Source: CAZNHL01 sp964572965
GTDB lineage: Bacteria; Bacteroidota; Bacteroidia; Cytophagales; UBA9547
Direction: 5' to 3'
NCBI GenBank assembly: GCA_964572965.1
Contig: CAZNHL010000037.1
Location: 1 to 43,980, forward strand
DNA length: 43,980 nucleotides
The translations under genes and the position numbers were made by a program. Shown here one piece after another: positions 7,030 to 16,357 of this stretch (the first letter of the stretch is position 1; each line of letters begins with the position of its first letter). The notes beneath the pieces were generated by a model that ran no database searches, was not told the DNA's origin, and saw nothing but the letters and a program-made list of their open reading frames with translations.

Positions 7030-8862
7030 CTAATTGTTTTTGGTGCTTGCAGTTGTGTCTGTTAAAGACTGGAGGAAAACGATGATGCTTTTCTTTTCCT
7101 TTACACTTAAATTCAAAGAATCAAATGGGAGTGTCTGGTTTTCTACCACGATGCCCATTCCTGCACCGCCGCCTCTGTGATAAAAATCTACTACTTCTTC
7201 TAAAGTATTATAAATGCCATTGTGCATAAATGGCGCAGTAAGCGAACTGTTTCTGATTGTTGGTGTTTTAAAAGAATGAAGGTGTTCTTTTACTTTCGTA
7301 ACATTATACCTTCCTTTATCCGGATCAATTTCTTTACTGTCTGGGGATTTAGGGGTACCCAATACTTCAAATTCAGAATCGTTGTAAAAAGGCGGGACAG
7401 TGCCATTGAAAACAGGGAAGAAGTGACAGCTGCCACAAAGCGCTTTACCTGCAAAAAGATTATAACCTTCTATTGCCTGTGTAGTCAGCTGACTTTTATC
7501 TCCTTTTAGGTATTTATCAAAAGCACTGTTAAAGGAAATCAGTGTTTTTTCATATTCAGTAATAGCCTTTTGAATGGCGTATGGACTAATCTCACTATCG
7601 GTTTTTACTTTAAAAGCCTGTTTGAAAAGAGTCTGGTACTTAGGGTCTGCTTTAAGTTTTGTCGTAATTTCATCAAGATCACTTTGCATTTCGTTTTGGT
7701 TGTGCACCACATCAAACACCTGCTGTTCCAGTTGGTAAGCACGCCCGTCATAAAAGAAGGCTTTCTGAAAAATGACGTCCAGCAGTGAAGGGGTATTTCT
7801 AAGGTCGTTATCAACCATACCTGTTGAAAGGCTTAGTTTACGGCCGTCAGTATAGGCTTTATCCGGATTGTGACATGTAGCGCAAGACATGTCTCCGTTT
7901 TTAGATAATGATGCATCAAAAAAGAGCATTTTACCTAACGAAGCCTGTTCCTTTATTTGAAGTGTATCATTATAATACATGGAAAAAAATTGCAGATTGA
8001 AGCTCTCCTTTACAAAAAGGGAAAGGCTGTTCAGTTTCAAAGCCTGTTTTCTGTCTGACCATGGCAGTCTGGCCTGGTTGTGAAACTTAACAATAGCTGC
8101 ATTTAGTGGGTTAGCGTGACTGACTATGAAACTCAGCCTGTCAAAAGAGTTGTAGTCGGGGTGCTGCTGAAGGTTCTTTTTAGCTTTTTTTACTTCATCA
8201 GTCATATGATTAAAACTGTTTTTATTTTGCTCATTGCAGACAGTATAAGGCCGGTAAACTGCTAAAACCTCTTCTATGCCTTCCATGCACCATTTCGACT
8301 CATTGATTCCGTCAAGTGAAATCGTAGCGTCATAGCCACTGAGGTTCATAGAAGCTATCCTGAAAAGCTCAAGCTGTACCATTTCCAGTAATTGGCCGTC
8401 GTTTAGTTCTACACTTGTGTAGTAGTTTTTTATATCCTTTAAGCGGTCGCAGAGAGACTGGCTTTCTGTTTTAAGTATTGTCAGGTCAATGCTATCGCCG
8501 GAATAAAGCAGCTCTTCAATTTTCTGAAAACCCTGAGGATATAAGACTTCGTTGCCGAGGTCCGGATCGTGTTTGGGAACAAGCGGCCCGTTAATATATA
8601 GTTTGGCTTCTTTAGGGGAAATATATTCAACAAAAAGCTCAACATGCTTGTAGTGCCTGCGCGCTTTTCTGTAGGTTTCTTTTTGCGCTTTAAGGGTTTT
8701 CTCTTTTGAAAGCTGATCAAGTGCGGAAATACTCTTGTCAAGTTCGCCAGTAAGGTATGGTCTGATAGTTTCATGCACCGGTGTCGGGGCAGCGTTGTAG
8801 AGTCTTACTGCTGAAGAAAGCACCAGGGCAATAAGAGTAATGATAATAATATAACGTTTCAT
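7030..8862 (-). CDS. Di-haem cytochrome c peroxidase (CcpA/MauG family) with an imelysin-like N-terminal region
   Basis: The C-terminal half (about residues 300-600) is a bacterial di-haem peroxidase: haem motifs CATCH (327-331) and CGSCH (476-480), the SLSKNGDMSC and DNDLRNTPSLLDV blocks, and the APFMHNGIY segment. These periplasmic enzymes reduce H2O2 or oxidise protein substrates. The N-terminal half (about 25-290) follows a signal peptide or anchor and is helical. Its KARRHYKHVELFVEY and YPQGFQKIEELLY stretches resemble imelysin/EfeO-type (M75) proteins, with Gln113 in place of the His of the GxHxxE motif. At 610 residues it is far longer than a plain peroxidase (about 330-350). It lies 78 bases after the phosphatase-like gene, with a terminator between them. 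Confidence 0.9.
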   Translation of the reverse strand: MKRYIIIITLIALVLSSAVRLYNAAPTPVHETIRPYLTGELDKSISALDQLSKEKTLKAQKETYRKARRHYKHVELFVEYISPKEAKLYINGPLVPKHDPDLGNEVLYPQGFQKIEELLYSGDSIDLTILKTESQSLCDRLKDIKNYYTSVELNDGQLLEMVQLELFRIASMNLSGYDATISLDGINESKWCMEGIEEVLAVYRPYTVCNEQNKNSFNHMTDEVKKAKKNLQQHPDYNSFDRLSFIVSHANPLNAAIVKFHNQARLPWSDRKQALKLNSLSLFVKESFNLQFFSMYYNDTLQIKEQASLGKMLFFDASLSKNGDMSCATCHNPDKAYTDGRKLSLSTGMVDNDLRNTPSLLDVIFQKAFFYDGRAYQLEQQVFDVVHNQNEMQSDLDEITTKLKADPKYQTLFKQAFKVKTDSEISPYAIQKAITEYEKTLISFNSAFDKYLKGDKSQLTTQAIEGYNLFAGKALCGSCHFFPVFNGTVPPFYNDSEFEVLGTPKSPDSKEIDPDKGRYNVTKVKEHLHSFKTPTIRNSSLTAPFMHNGIYNTLEEVVDFYHRGGGAGMGIVVENQTLPFDSLNLSVKEKKSIIVFLQSLTDTTASTKNN

Positions 8863-8888
8863 GCCAACTGCTTTTTATAAAATAAAAA

Positions 8889-8919
8889 AAGAAGAAGCCC
8901 TGAAACAAGGCTTCTTCTA
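8889..8919 (-). terminator. Terminator after the T9SS phosphatase-like gene
   Basis: Stem GAAGAAGCC (8891-8899) / GGCTTCTTC (8909-8917). On the minus strand it is followed by seven T residues and lies 22 bases after the stop codon at 8941. Confidence 0.82.
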
Positions 8920-8940
8920 AAAGAATTAATTGAATTTGAT

Positions 8941-11900
8941 TTATTCTGAAATGTGGTTCAGTTTCATTAAAGTTGAGTGTGAACCTGAACTTACTTTTAA
9001 AAAGTAAACACCAGGTGACAGACCCAGGTTTTTTGCACTGATTATAATCTCGTGCTGACCTGCTGTCTGAATCTGGTTCTGAACCGGACGGCTCACTACT
9101 TTTCCTTCAAGGTCAAGAAGTTCGATTGTTGTTTCATCGGTACCGATCAGGTTGTATGAAACAGCTATTTCGTTGTAGAATGGGTTTGGATATGCTTTTA
9201 TATCAAATACATTCTGGTTTAAAGAGATTACTTCAATACCAGTAGTTGTTACACTCACATTGATTTCGTCAGATTCAGAAGAGCAATCGTTCACATCACT
9301 CGCTTTTACTTTATATAAACCACTTTCGGTAGCAGTAAATGTTCTTGATGTAGCCCCTGAGATTTCCTGGCTATTCAGGAACCACTTGTTGCCTGTAGAT
9401 GCGCTTGAGGTGAGTAGATTACCGTTTACAGAAATGGTAGGTTTTGCAACACTGTTAATGGTGAATGTTTTTGCCAAAATGCCACTGACTGCCGGTTTTG
9501 TGGAAGAAACGCGGATTTTGTAAGCTGTTCCGATACCCACAGAAGCAGGTAATGTTGCAGTGAATGAACCTGAAGCAACAGCAGTTTTTGTGCCCAAAAC
9601 TGTCGGTTTTTTAAAGTCACCGTTTGCATCGCTCAGTTCAAATGTAAATACGTTACCGTTAAAAAACTTACCTGTTGTGGCAAAAGTAACAGCAATGTCT
9701 TTTTTTACACAGAAGTTATTAGCTGTAGATGGAATAACTGTTGGGGTAATCACATTGATTTTGAAAGTGTCGGCAACACACTCATACACGTCAGTTGCAA
9801 TAACATTCATCCTTTGAGTCGGTTTTACATTCACTGTTCTTGAAGTAAGCGAAGTACCTGTTGACCATTTATAATTACCTTTCCATGAAGCGGTAAGATT
9901 AACTGAATCGCCAAGGGCTACATTCAGTGTTTTTACTTTGCTTGCATCTTTGATAATGGTAAAGTTGTCGCGGATTTGTCCGTCAGCGTTTATCCATTTT
10001 GCATCCAGGCGGGAGCCTTCAATTTCCAAGACCAATGAACCGCCGTTAGTAGCGTCTGAATAACCTCTCATAGCCTCGTGAGGGAAGCTTGATTGCTGGC
10101 CGCCCAACTGGCCGGCTGAACCTGACAATACATAAACGGTACCGTCTAATGTATGCAAGGAATCTTTTAAGTAAGTACAAGAGTTAGGAGAGCCGTTGTA
10201 TCTGCCTGACGACTGGCTCAGGTTGTGTATATTGGCATTAAAAGTAGGTTCAGTGCCATAGTGACCTTTCATTAGTTTACTACGCTCGTAATCGTGACTG
10301 TGACCGCACAAGATCAGGTCAACTCCGTTACGCTCAAGTATTCTGATAAAGTTTGTACGGATTTTTGTAAGGTCATTTTCAGTATCTGAATTGTGAGAAC
10401 CCATTGTATACGGTGGGTGGTGCCAGTAAGCAATTGTCCATTTACCTTTATTAGCTGCCAGGTCTTTTTTGATCCATGTTACCTGCGCACCTGTTGTGTC
10501 ATATAAGCGGGTAGACTGGTCTTCTTTACCATAAGAGTCTAAAGACAGAAAATGGATATTGCCATAGTCATAAGAATAATATGCTTCAGTACCTGACGGT
10601 ATGCCACCTGCTTCTCCTTTGGTAGGCATTTCAAAAATACTATAATAAGGTACTGAATGGTCTAACTGCCTGCTAGAGCTATTATCATAATCATGATTGC
10701 CCGGAGCAGGCCACAGAGGTATGTTTTTGGAGGCGTTACCATCATAAATGGAAAAAAAGCCATCTCTGTACTGATTGTCAGTGCCGCTGTAGTAGGCATT
10801 ATCGCCTAAAAGTAACCAGCCGTTTGTTTCTTTATTCCCTCTGTAGAGATAAAACTGATCTCTTACATTTTTCTGGTTAGTAGAGTTGTTTCCACAGTCT
10901 CCGACAACCCAGAATGTATATTTCCCTGCTGTGCCTGGTAGCGGAGAGGTCAGAAAGTAGTTCTGATTATCTCCCTGCAGGGTAGTATCTTTAAAACCAA
11001 TGGAGTAATAGTATTTCGTATAGGGAGAGAGGCCTGTAAGTGTAGCAAGGTGTTCGGTAGTGTCGCCAGGTACTGTTACTGTTTGTGACAGATTTGTCAC
11101 GTCTGTACCATACTTTACTATTGTATTTACTTTTTTACTGGTTCTCCAACGCAAAACAATAGACGAAGGTGTTGCTTTCTGCAGATAAGGTCCTCGCGTA
11201 AGGTTTGTTTTACTGAAAACCTGGCCGGTTACAGTATTTGATTTTACTTTCCCCTGAAACTGCATGTCGAATATCAGATCATTGCTGTTTGCAATAAACT
11301 GATGTACTTCAACAGCAATTACGTTATTTCCGGAAACAAGCCTGCTTAAAGCTTTCGTCAATTTGACAGTATGTACTATTTTGCCGTCATCACCGCGGTT
11401 GGCAAGTGTGGCGTAACTTACATCACTGACCGGCATTTTATTGCGGTGCACTTCAAAACCATTAATATAAACAACCAAGCCGTCGTCATACCTGGCATTG
11501 AATATAAGCGTGTCAATAATGCTCAGATTTGAAATGTTTAAATCTTTTCTGAAATAAGATGTAATATATCGGTTATTGGTATCGGGACCATAACTGATTC
11601 TGGTTGCAATAGGAGGGTTATTGGTAGTGTTGAAGCCCAGTATTGCAGGGCCTTTCGGCCATTGAGAGTCATCATATACTGTAGTTCTCCAGTTTGTTCC
11701 CTGGTCTTTTCCGTCAGCAAGATATTTCCAGGATGAACCATATGGAAATAATGTAAAAGGCGTTTCTACCACTGTGCCCTGTACCTGAACATCGAGCGCA
11801 ATGTCGGTGCTGTTTGCAGAATACTGGTGAACTTCAATAGCAATACTATTCACTCCGTTTACAATACTACTTTCAGCTGAAGTAAGTGCCTTAGTGAAAA

Positions 11901-12332
11901 CAGTGTTGCCGTCGTCTGTACAATTGGTCTCTGAATATGATTTGTAATTGATAGCTCCCGAGGGCATGTTGTCACGGAATTTTTCAACTCCATTTATATA
12001 GATAATANNNNNNNNNNATCGAAACCGCTGAATAAAGAAGTATCAACTACATTAAATGTGGTGCGGAAGTAGGTAGTCGGATATTTGTTGTCAGAGTTGG
12101 GGCCGTAACTCACAACTGTTTTTACGTCTGATTTGCCATAGCCGAGTTTTGCAGGTCCGCTGGACCAGTGTGAGTCATCAAAATTGACAGTCTGCCATGC
12201 CTTTCCCTGATCAGTACCATTGTCAAGGTACTTCCAGGTAGTGCCGAATGGCATTAATGTTACCTTAGTCTGAGCAAAGGAAAATACAGCGGTAAACATT
12301 ATGACAAGGAAGAATGTAAATACTTTCTTCAT
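8941..12332 (-). CDS. T9SS-secreted purple-acid-phosphatase-like metallophosphoesterase, interrupted by an assembly gap
   Basis: One gene of about 1,135 residues, read across the N run at 12008-12017. Order: signal peptide (MKKVFTFFLVIMFTAVFSFAQ); two tandem jelly-roll-like modules (PFGTTWKYLDNGTDQGKAW and PYGSSWKYLADGKDQGTNW); a purple-acid-phosphatase N-terminal fibronectin-like domain (TRGPYLQKATPSSIVLRW); a metallophosphatase domain with all five motifs, VVGDCG, LLGDNAYY, GNHDYDN, YWHHPPY and CGHSHDYE; Ig-like repeats; and a T9SS sorting domain at the end (AYPNPFYNEIAVSYNL, ending GVYFLKV). It should hydrolyse phosphate esters at the cell surface. The two halves are out of register only because the N run is a placeholder. 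Confidence 0.9.
12008..12017. other. Assembly gap inside the phosphatase-like gene
   Basis: Ten N residues. The frame before the gap ends in ..SGFD and resumes with IIYINGVEKF. The ten Ns plus one base do not preserve the frame, so the gap length is not real. Confidence 0.95.
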
Positions 12333-12661
12333 ATGGCTTTTGATTTAGTGCAAATAAAGGTTTTTGATGTTACTTCCTAATTAATGAACAGTTATCATAC
12401 TGACAGCAAATTCTTAATAAATTACTATTTTAAGAAGCATGATGTCGGTTATTTTTGTTCTGTTATTAATTTAACAGTTTTTTACGGCTATAAGAATATT
12501 ATAGATTTAGTAATGTTGATTTATAATTTAGGCAAAAATGGTTTTTATTATATAAGTGCCTTTGGTGGGTAATGGTTAAAGTATTAACACCCTGTTACTT
12601 TTAAAGGGGGAATGACTGACTAAGTCCTGACTTTTGTCAACTTACACTGTTTGTCACTTTA
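12333..12661. other. 329-base intergenic stretch
   Basis: It lies between two leftward genes and should hold the promoter of the phosphatase-like gene. It is AT-rich. I saw no perfect TAnnTTTG box, RNA gene or repeat. Confidence 0.4.
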
Positions 12662-13123
12662 TTATACAGTTTTTTTACTTTTTGCCAGCAATACCAGTAA
12701 TAAGCCAATAGCCAACTGAGTGAAGAAAAGACCTTTTACTGCCCAGTCTTTTAAAAAATCAACTTCTCGCCATTTCTCTACTTTAAATTTAGGGTTCCAT
12801 GGATCAGCAGGGCTAACTCTGTCTTTGCCTATTACTTGTCCTTCAATAATGTAATAATCCACTCCCATCGGATCTATACCTGTATATGGCCGCTCTGTTA
12901 CATAGATTTCAGAATAGTCCAGGTCATACTTTTTCAGACTGTCAGGTGTAATGGCTCTTAAGTATAGTTTTCCGCCTATAACTGATTCATCCGGACAGGT
13001 ACAGGCAAGCCCGCTTACTTTTAATTGTCCCCAATGAAAAGGTGAAATATAGTCACGGAAAAAGATGATTTGCCCTAGAAGAATAAGCCCTCCGATAATG
13101 AGTATTTTCTTTTGCTTTGTCAC
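12662..13123 (-). CDS. Small membrane protein of unknown function
   Basis: A 153-residue protein that starts with GTG. A transmembrane segment lies near each end: about residues 7-22 (ILIIGGLILLGQIIFF) and about 130-147 (LFFTQLAIGLLLVLLAKS). The 100-residue stretch between contains a CTCPDE motif and several YxxxD-type segments, and would sit outside the cytoplasm if both ends are inside. I do not recognise the family. It has no close neighbours on its strand. Confidence 0.6.
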   Translation of the reverse strand: MTKQKKILIIGGLILLGQIIFFRDYISPFHWGQLKVSGLACTCPDESVIGGKLYLRAITPDSLKKYDLDYSEIYVTERPYTGIDPMGVDYYIIEGQVIGKDRVSPADPWNPKFKVEKWREVDFLKDWAVKGLFFTQLAIGLLLVLLAKSKKTV

Positions 13124-13287
13124 TTTGCTGTTTATTTTTTTATCGTCTTACCCCTTTAAATGTTATTGTATATCTATGACAAATTCGGAGATGATGTTTT
13201 AGTAAAAATAGTAATAAACCCGAGATACAGTATATAGCAATAAAAAATGCTCCCTATTGATGGATCATTTTTTATTTCAGAGTATTT

Positions 13288-13325
13288 GCAAAAAAGGAGG
13301 TCTTTTCAAAAGATCTCCTTTTTGT
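13288..13325. terminator. Bidirectional-looking terminator
   Basis: Long hairpin AAAAAGGAGGTCTTTT / AAAAGATCTCCTTTTT with a single G-T wobble and a tiny loop, followed by T-rich sequence on both strands. It lies 20 bases after the stop of the leftward 87-residue gene at 13345. Confidence 0.8.
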
Positions 13326-13344
13326 TTTAAGGGGGTACATACAA

Positions 13345-13608
13345 CTATTCATCACGCTTTGTATCTAATTGATAAATCGATATCAGATACAGGCTAAAGT
13401 CATCCCAGTCATTGAGTTCTATTAGTTTGGTAACCTCGAAATTCTTGTTATCCCAATAACCGTCATAGACTATTATTGAGAAATTGGGATGTTTAAAGTA
13501 TTCATAGAAGAGGTCTATGTATATTTTAAGGTTTAGTTGTTTGTACGCATGAAGTTTTCTTGCATCATGCAGTTCCCATAAGGGAACAAGAAGAAATTTA
13601 TAATTCAT
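13345..13608 (-). CDS. Hypothetical protein of 87 residues
   Basis: Small aromatic-rich protein. I chose the ATG at 13608 over a TTG at 13632. The sequence alternates hydrophobic and charged stretches (NLKIYIDLFYEYFKH, FSIIVYDGYWDN, DDFSLYLISIYQLD) and looks like a folded cytoplasmic alpha/beta protein. I recognise no family. It is separated from the upstream cassette by a terminator at 13691-13730, so it is probably its own unit, although it could be a remote member of the same accessory block. Confidence 0.5.
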   Translation of the reverse strand: MNYKFLLVPLWELHDARKLHAYKQLNLKIYIDLFYEYFKHPNFSIIVYDGYWDNKNFEVTKLIELNDWDDFSLYLISIYQLDTKRDE

Positions 13609-13690
13609 TATATCTTGGCTTAAGTGTGCCAAGTATATAAACGTAAAAGTTGATAAGTTAAAAATGGGTTGTGTATTAGCTTCTTACTAT

Positions 13691-13730
13691 AAACGAAAAT
13701 CCCGGGCTCAACACCAGGGATTTTCGTTTT
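13691..13730. terminator. Terminator closing the WG/BACON cassette
   Basis: Perfect 13-base stem AAACGAAAATCCC (13691-13703) / GGGATTTTCGTTT (13717-13729). It lies 21 bases after the stop codon of the last leftward gene of the cassette. T-rich on both sides. Confidence 0.85.
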
Positions 13731-13751
13731 GTGTCTTTTTGTTAATTTCGA

Positions 13752-14168
13752 CTAGGAGTCACCACAATCGTTACCATATAGGATATCTACACCATATGCT
13801 GTATTAATATCTTCAAGTGCAATACATTCTTTAGTGAACGGTTTTTCGTCTTCTCCTTTATAAAATTGTAATTCATACACTCCAACATTATTTTGTATAA
13901 CTACATCGTTACTGTCGGCTAAATCTATTGTTTTTTGATTACCATTGCCATCCAGCTTTGGTTTTAGCTTCATTTGGTCGACATATTTTGAATCGATAAT
14001 TATGGTGTCAGAATCATTTACAACGAAGCACTTTACGGATACACCTGGTGTATAGCAACCGGTATTATCAATATATTCGTTTACTTCTTTATCGGTTGAT
14101 TTAATAAAAGTAGAGAAGAGTGTGTTTTTTAAAACTTCATTTTGATCAAAGTATCTTGTTTCAGCCAT
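13752..14168 (-). CDS. Hypothetical protein, last gene of the WG/BACON cassette
   Basis: A 138-residue acidic protein without a signal peptide. It contains alternating short beta-type segments (VKCFVVNDSDTIIID, VGVYELQFYKGEDEKPF) and four Cys residues, two of them near the middle (TGCYTPGVSVKC) and one two residues from the end. I recognise no family. It begins one base after the stop codon of the preceding gene, a spacing that implies co-translation. It is also the gene nearest the cassette terminator. Confidence 0.6.
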   Translation of the reverse strand: MAETRYFDQNEVLKNTLFSTFIKSTDKEVNEYIDNTGCYTPGVSVKCFVVNDSDTIIIDSKYVDQMKLKPKLDGNGNQKTIDLADSNDVVIQNNVGVYELQFYKGEDEKPFTKECIALEDINTAYGVDILYGNDCGDS

Positions 14169-14169
14169 A

Positions 14170-14535
14170 TTATCTGTCTAAAAGTGTCCAGTTTTTCAAT
14201 TCTTTAATGGTTCGAAAGAATCCGAAGCCAGTTTCTTTTTTATGTTTGTATTCTATTTTTCTTGCTGTTTCGCTATCACCGATATAGATTATTTCTGTAT
14301 CAGAAGCCACAACATATACATCATCGCTGTAGTTTTCGATTAAATGTAATCTACTATTCCAGAATACTTTAGCTTCTGGAATGAGCTCATCATATGAGTA
14401 TATCCTTTCTTTGTATTTTATTTTAAAAAGTGGTGTTCTTTTAATATTGTGAAAATAATTTAGCACTTCCAAATTACTCATTTCATTTCTTGCCTTTTCA
14501 GTGATATTTAATAGGAGACATTTATTGTCTTTCAT
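14170..14535 (-). CDS. Hypothetical protein with a weak GIY-YIG-like segment
   Basis: A 121-residue protein without a signal peptide. Residues 73-98 read VYVV, then YIG eleven residues later (84-86), then Arg92 and His98. This is the spacing of the core of a GIY-YIG nuclease, whose first strand, YIG strand, Arg and His/Tyr occur in that order. The remaining 23 residues are too short for a complete nuclease domain and I do not see the usual metal-binding Glu clearly. The resemblance may be fortuitous. It lies 34 bases after the preceding gene and one base before the next. Confidence 0.6.
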   Translation of the reverse strand: MKDNKCLLLNITEKARNEMSNLEVLNYFHNIKRTPLFKIKYKERIYSYDELIPEAKVFWNSRLHLIENYSDDVYVVASDTEIIYIGDSETARKIEYKHKKETGFGFFRTIKELKNWTLLDR

Positions 14536-14569
14536 ATACAGTTCTTGTTTTCTGTATATAGTTGAATAC

Positions 14570-15133
14570 CTAAATTCCAGTCCAGTATGCTGTACTAATA
14601 TGTTGTAGAGAGTGATTCAGTATGTGGTCCATAAGGCTTGCTACTTCATCATATCGGGGATCTAAATTTCCCCACTGCAATTCTAATTTATAGTGATCTC
14701 TTCTAACCATTATATTGCGGAAGCCACCTTTATGGTACAAAAATCCAGAACTTGTCAGTGAGACCTGAATATCTTTCATTTGAGTTAGGAACCCAAAATA
14801 GAACTCTTTACTTATTGGAAAGTGCAGCTCAATATTATAGCAAGGGTTATCGAGATCATACATTCTTTCATCTGCATTTTTTGATTTCTGATATTCAATC
14901 AGTGCTTCATAGTCTACCAGTTTCTTATTGTTGTATTCCGTCAGCAAAAGGTGAGTGATGATATGGTAATCGGATTTAGTCTTTACTATACAAACCCGGG
15001 AAGCTATTTCTTGATGTAGTTCTTGCTGGGTTAAGAAAACAATTTGGCCAATTGGTTTCTCTGTTGGCACATTTTGAAATACGAAATCCCAGTTAAAGCT
15101 AGGATTCCGTATTATTTGATCAATCAAAACCAT
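14570..15133 (-). CDS. Hypothetical protein of 187 residues
   Basis: Soluble-looking protein without signal peptide or membrane segment. Alternating strands and helices are suggested (IGQIVFLTQQELHQEI, YDLDNPCYNIELHFPI, YKLELQWGNLDPRYDEV). I recognise no family. Its start lies two bases after the stop codon of the BACON/T9SS gene, so expression is almost certainly coupled to that exported protein. A cytoplasmic partner of a secreted protein is one reading (for example a chaperone or protective protein), but nothing in the sequence proves it. Confidence 0.6.
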   Translation of the reverse strand: MVLIDQIIRNPSFNWDFVFQNVPTEKPIGQIVFLTQQELHQEIASRVCIVKTKSDYHIITHLLLTEYNNKKLVDYEALIEYQKSKNADERMYDLDNPCYNIELHFPISKEFYFGFLTQMKDIQVSLTSSGFLYHKGGFRNIMVRRDHYKLELQWGNLDPRYDEVASLMDHILNHSLQHISTAYWTGI

Positions 15134-15135
15134 TC

Positions 15136-16329
15136 TTATTCAATGATTACCTTCTGGATGTTTCTTTCCCCCTTATCTGATAGTAGTTCAAACAAGTATA
15201 GACCTTGAGACAGATTTACAACAGGGTTGATAGTGGATTGAATCTTGACACCATTGCTGTTGTATATGTTAACGGTATTGAAGCTACCAGATATGTTTAC
15301 TTGGCCTGAAGAAGGGTTTGGATAAACAGATATGGTGTTGTTTACAGCATCATCTTGTATAGCTGTTACAGTTCCTGTTCGGCCTGCTTGTGTGATAGTT
15401 ATTGATTTAGTAACAGATCCAGAAGTGAATGTGACTGTACCAGTTCTGGCAGGAATATCATCGGCTATTCTTGTGTTAGTTCCATCATTTGCTTGAGCTT
15501 GTATTCTTAAATCGTAGGTGCCGGCATTGCCCTGAGTTATTGTATTGTTTGAACCATCAATTACAGATATCCAGTTTGGTGAGCTGACAGTCCATGCTTC
15601 ATTTGAGCTGAAACTAAAACTATCACTTGTACCTGATTCATTATTGATAGTTATATCTGTAGTGGTTACTGTTAGAACTGTGTCTGCTGGTTGAGTAATT
15701 GTTAAGGTAACTGTTGCTGCATTATCATCCATTATAAATGTGATAACTCCAGTTCTTGGTTGAGCTGATGTGTTTTTTGTTGCCCGAACTTTCATAAAAA
15801 GTAGACTACCAATAGAATTAGTAACAGGTTCGTTGCCTTCATCTAATACAGTAAGCCAGTCCGGTTTGGTTAAAGACCAGTAGTCACTAAAAGTTTCGAG
15901 AGAGAATGATCCGCTGATATTTGCTGAAGAGGTATTTGGGACAGTAAGAGCAGAAGTATCTAACTTGATATAATGTGGTGCTACTGATGGTGCTTGTGTA
16001 ATATTGACATGTAAATTTAGTCGACTAATAGCACCACCACTCAATACTAGTTCTGTTATAATTGTAATACTTTCACTTCTTGTGTCTGAGTATGAAGTAT
16101 TATCTTCATTTGGGACAACAGATATTGTAGCTGAACCTTGGCCACTGTGTTGACTTACATTAGTCCAGGTTGGTTGCGAAATTATCCAAGTAGCATTTGG
16201 GTTTAGACTAAGTGTAAATGTTTGAGGTTGAGTATCGTGTGCAGCAAAATTTAACTGTGTTGGTGATGCCTGGCTAAAGGCTACGATTGAGCTGAGTACT
16301 AATAGTGCTGTTTTGATTAGTTTTTTCAT
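15136..16329 (-). CDS. BACON-domain protein with T9SS C-terminal sorting signal
   Basis: I chose the ATG at 16329 because it gives a canonical signal peptide (MKKLIKTALLVLSSIVAFSQ). The 397-residue protein carries about three tandem BACON-type beta-sandwich repeats, with recurrent Trp/Ser blocks such as NATWIISQPTWTNVS, SDYWSLTKPDWLTVLD and SNEAWTVSSPNWISVID. BACON domains usually help bind carbohydrate or mucin-like ligands. The last about 70 residues are a T9SS sorting domain (ISVYPNPSSGQVNISGS, then QGLYLFELLSDKG). No enzyme domain is present, so it is a pure surface or secreted binding protein. It is tightly packed with the WG gene upstream and the 187-residue gene downstream. Confidence 0.85.
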   Translation of the reverse strand: MKKLIKTALLVLSSIVAFSQASPTQLNFAAHDTQPQTFTLSLNPNATWIISQPTWTNVSQHSGQGSATISVVPNEDNTSYSDTRSESITIITELVLSGGAISRLNLHVNITQAPSVAPHYIKLDTSALTVPNTSSANISGSFSLETFSDYWSLTKPDWLTVLDEGNEPVTNSIGSLLFMKVRATKNTSAQPRTGVITFIMDDNAATVTLTITQPADTVLTVTTTDITINNESGTSDSFSFSSNEAWTVSSPNWISVIDGSNNTITQGNAGTYDLRIQAQANDGTNTRIADDIPARTGTVTFTSGSVTKSITITQAGRTGTVTAIQDDAVNNTISVYPNPSSGQVNISGSFNTVNIYNSNGVKIQSTINPVVNLSQGLYLFELLSDKGERNIQKVIIE

Positions 16330-16357
16330 AAAAGTGGTTTTAAGGTTTGAAGTTGTA

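Noticed and set aside
12333..12661. Riboswitch or sRNA upstream of the phosphatase-like gene
   Set aside because: I saw no stable hairpin set or conserved motif, only AT-rich DNA.
13752..14535. Toxin-immunity pair in the last two cassette genes
   Set aside because: Neither protein shows a known toxin or immunity motif, and the GIY-YIG resemblance is too weak to carry this claim.
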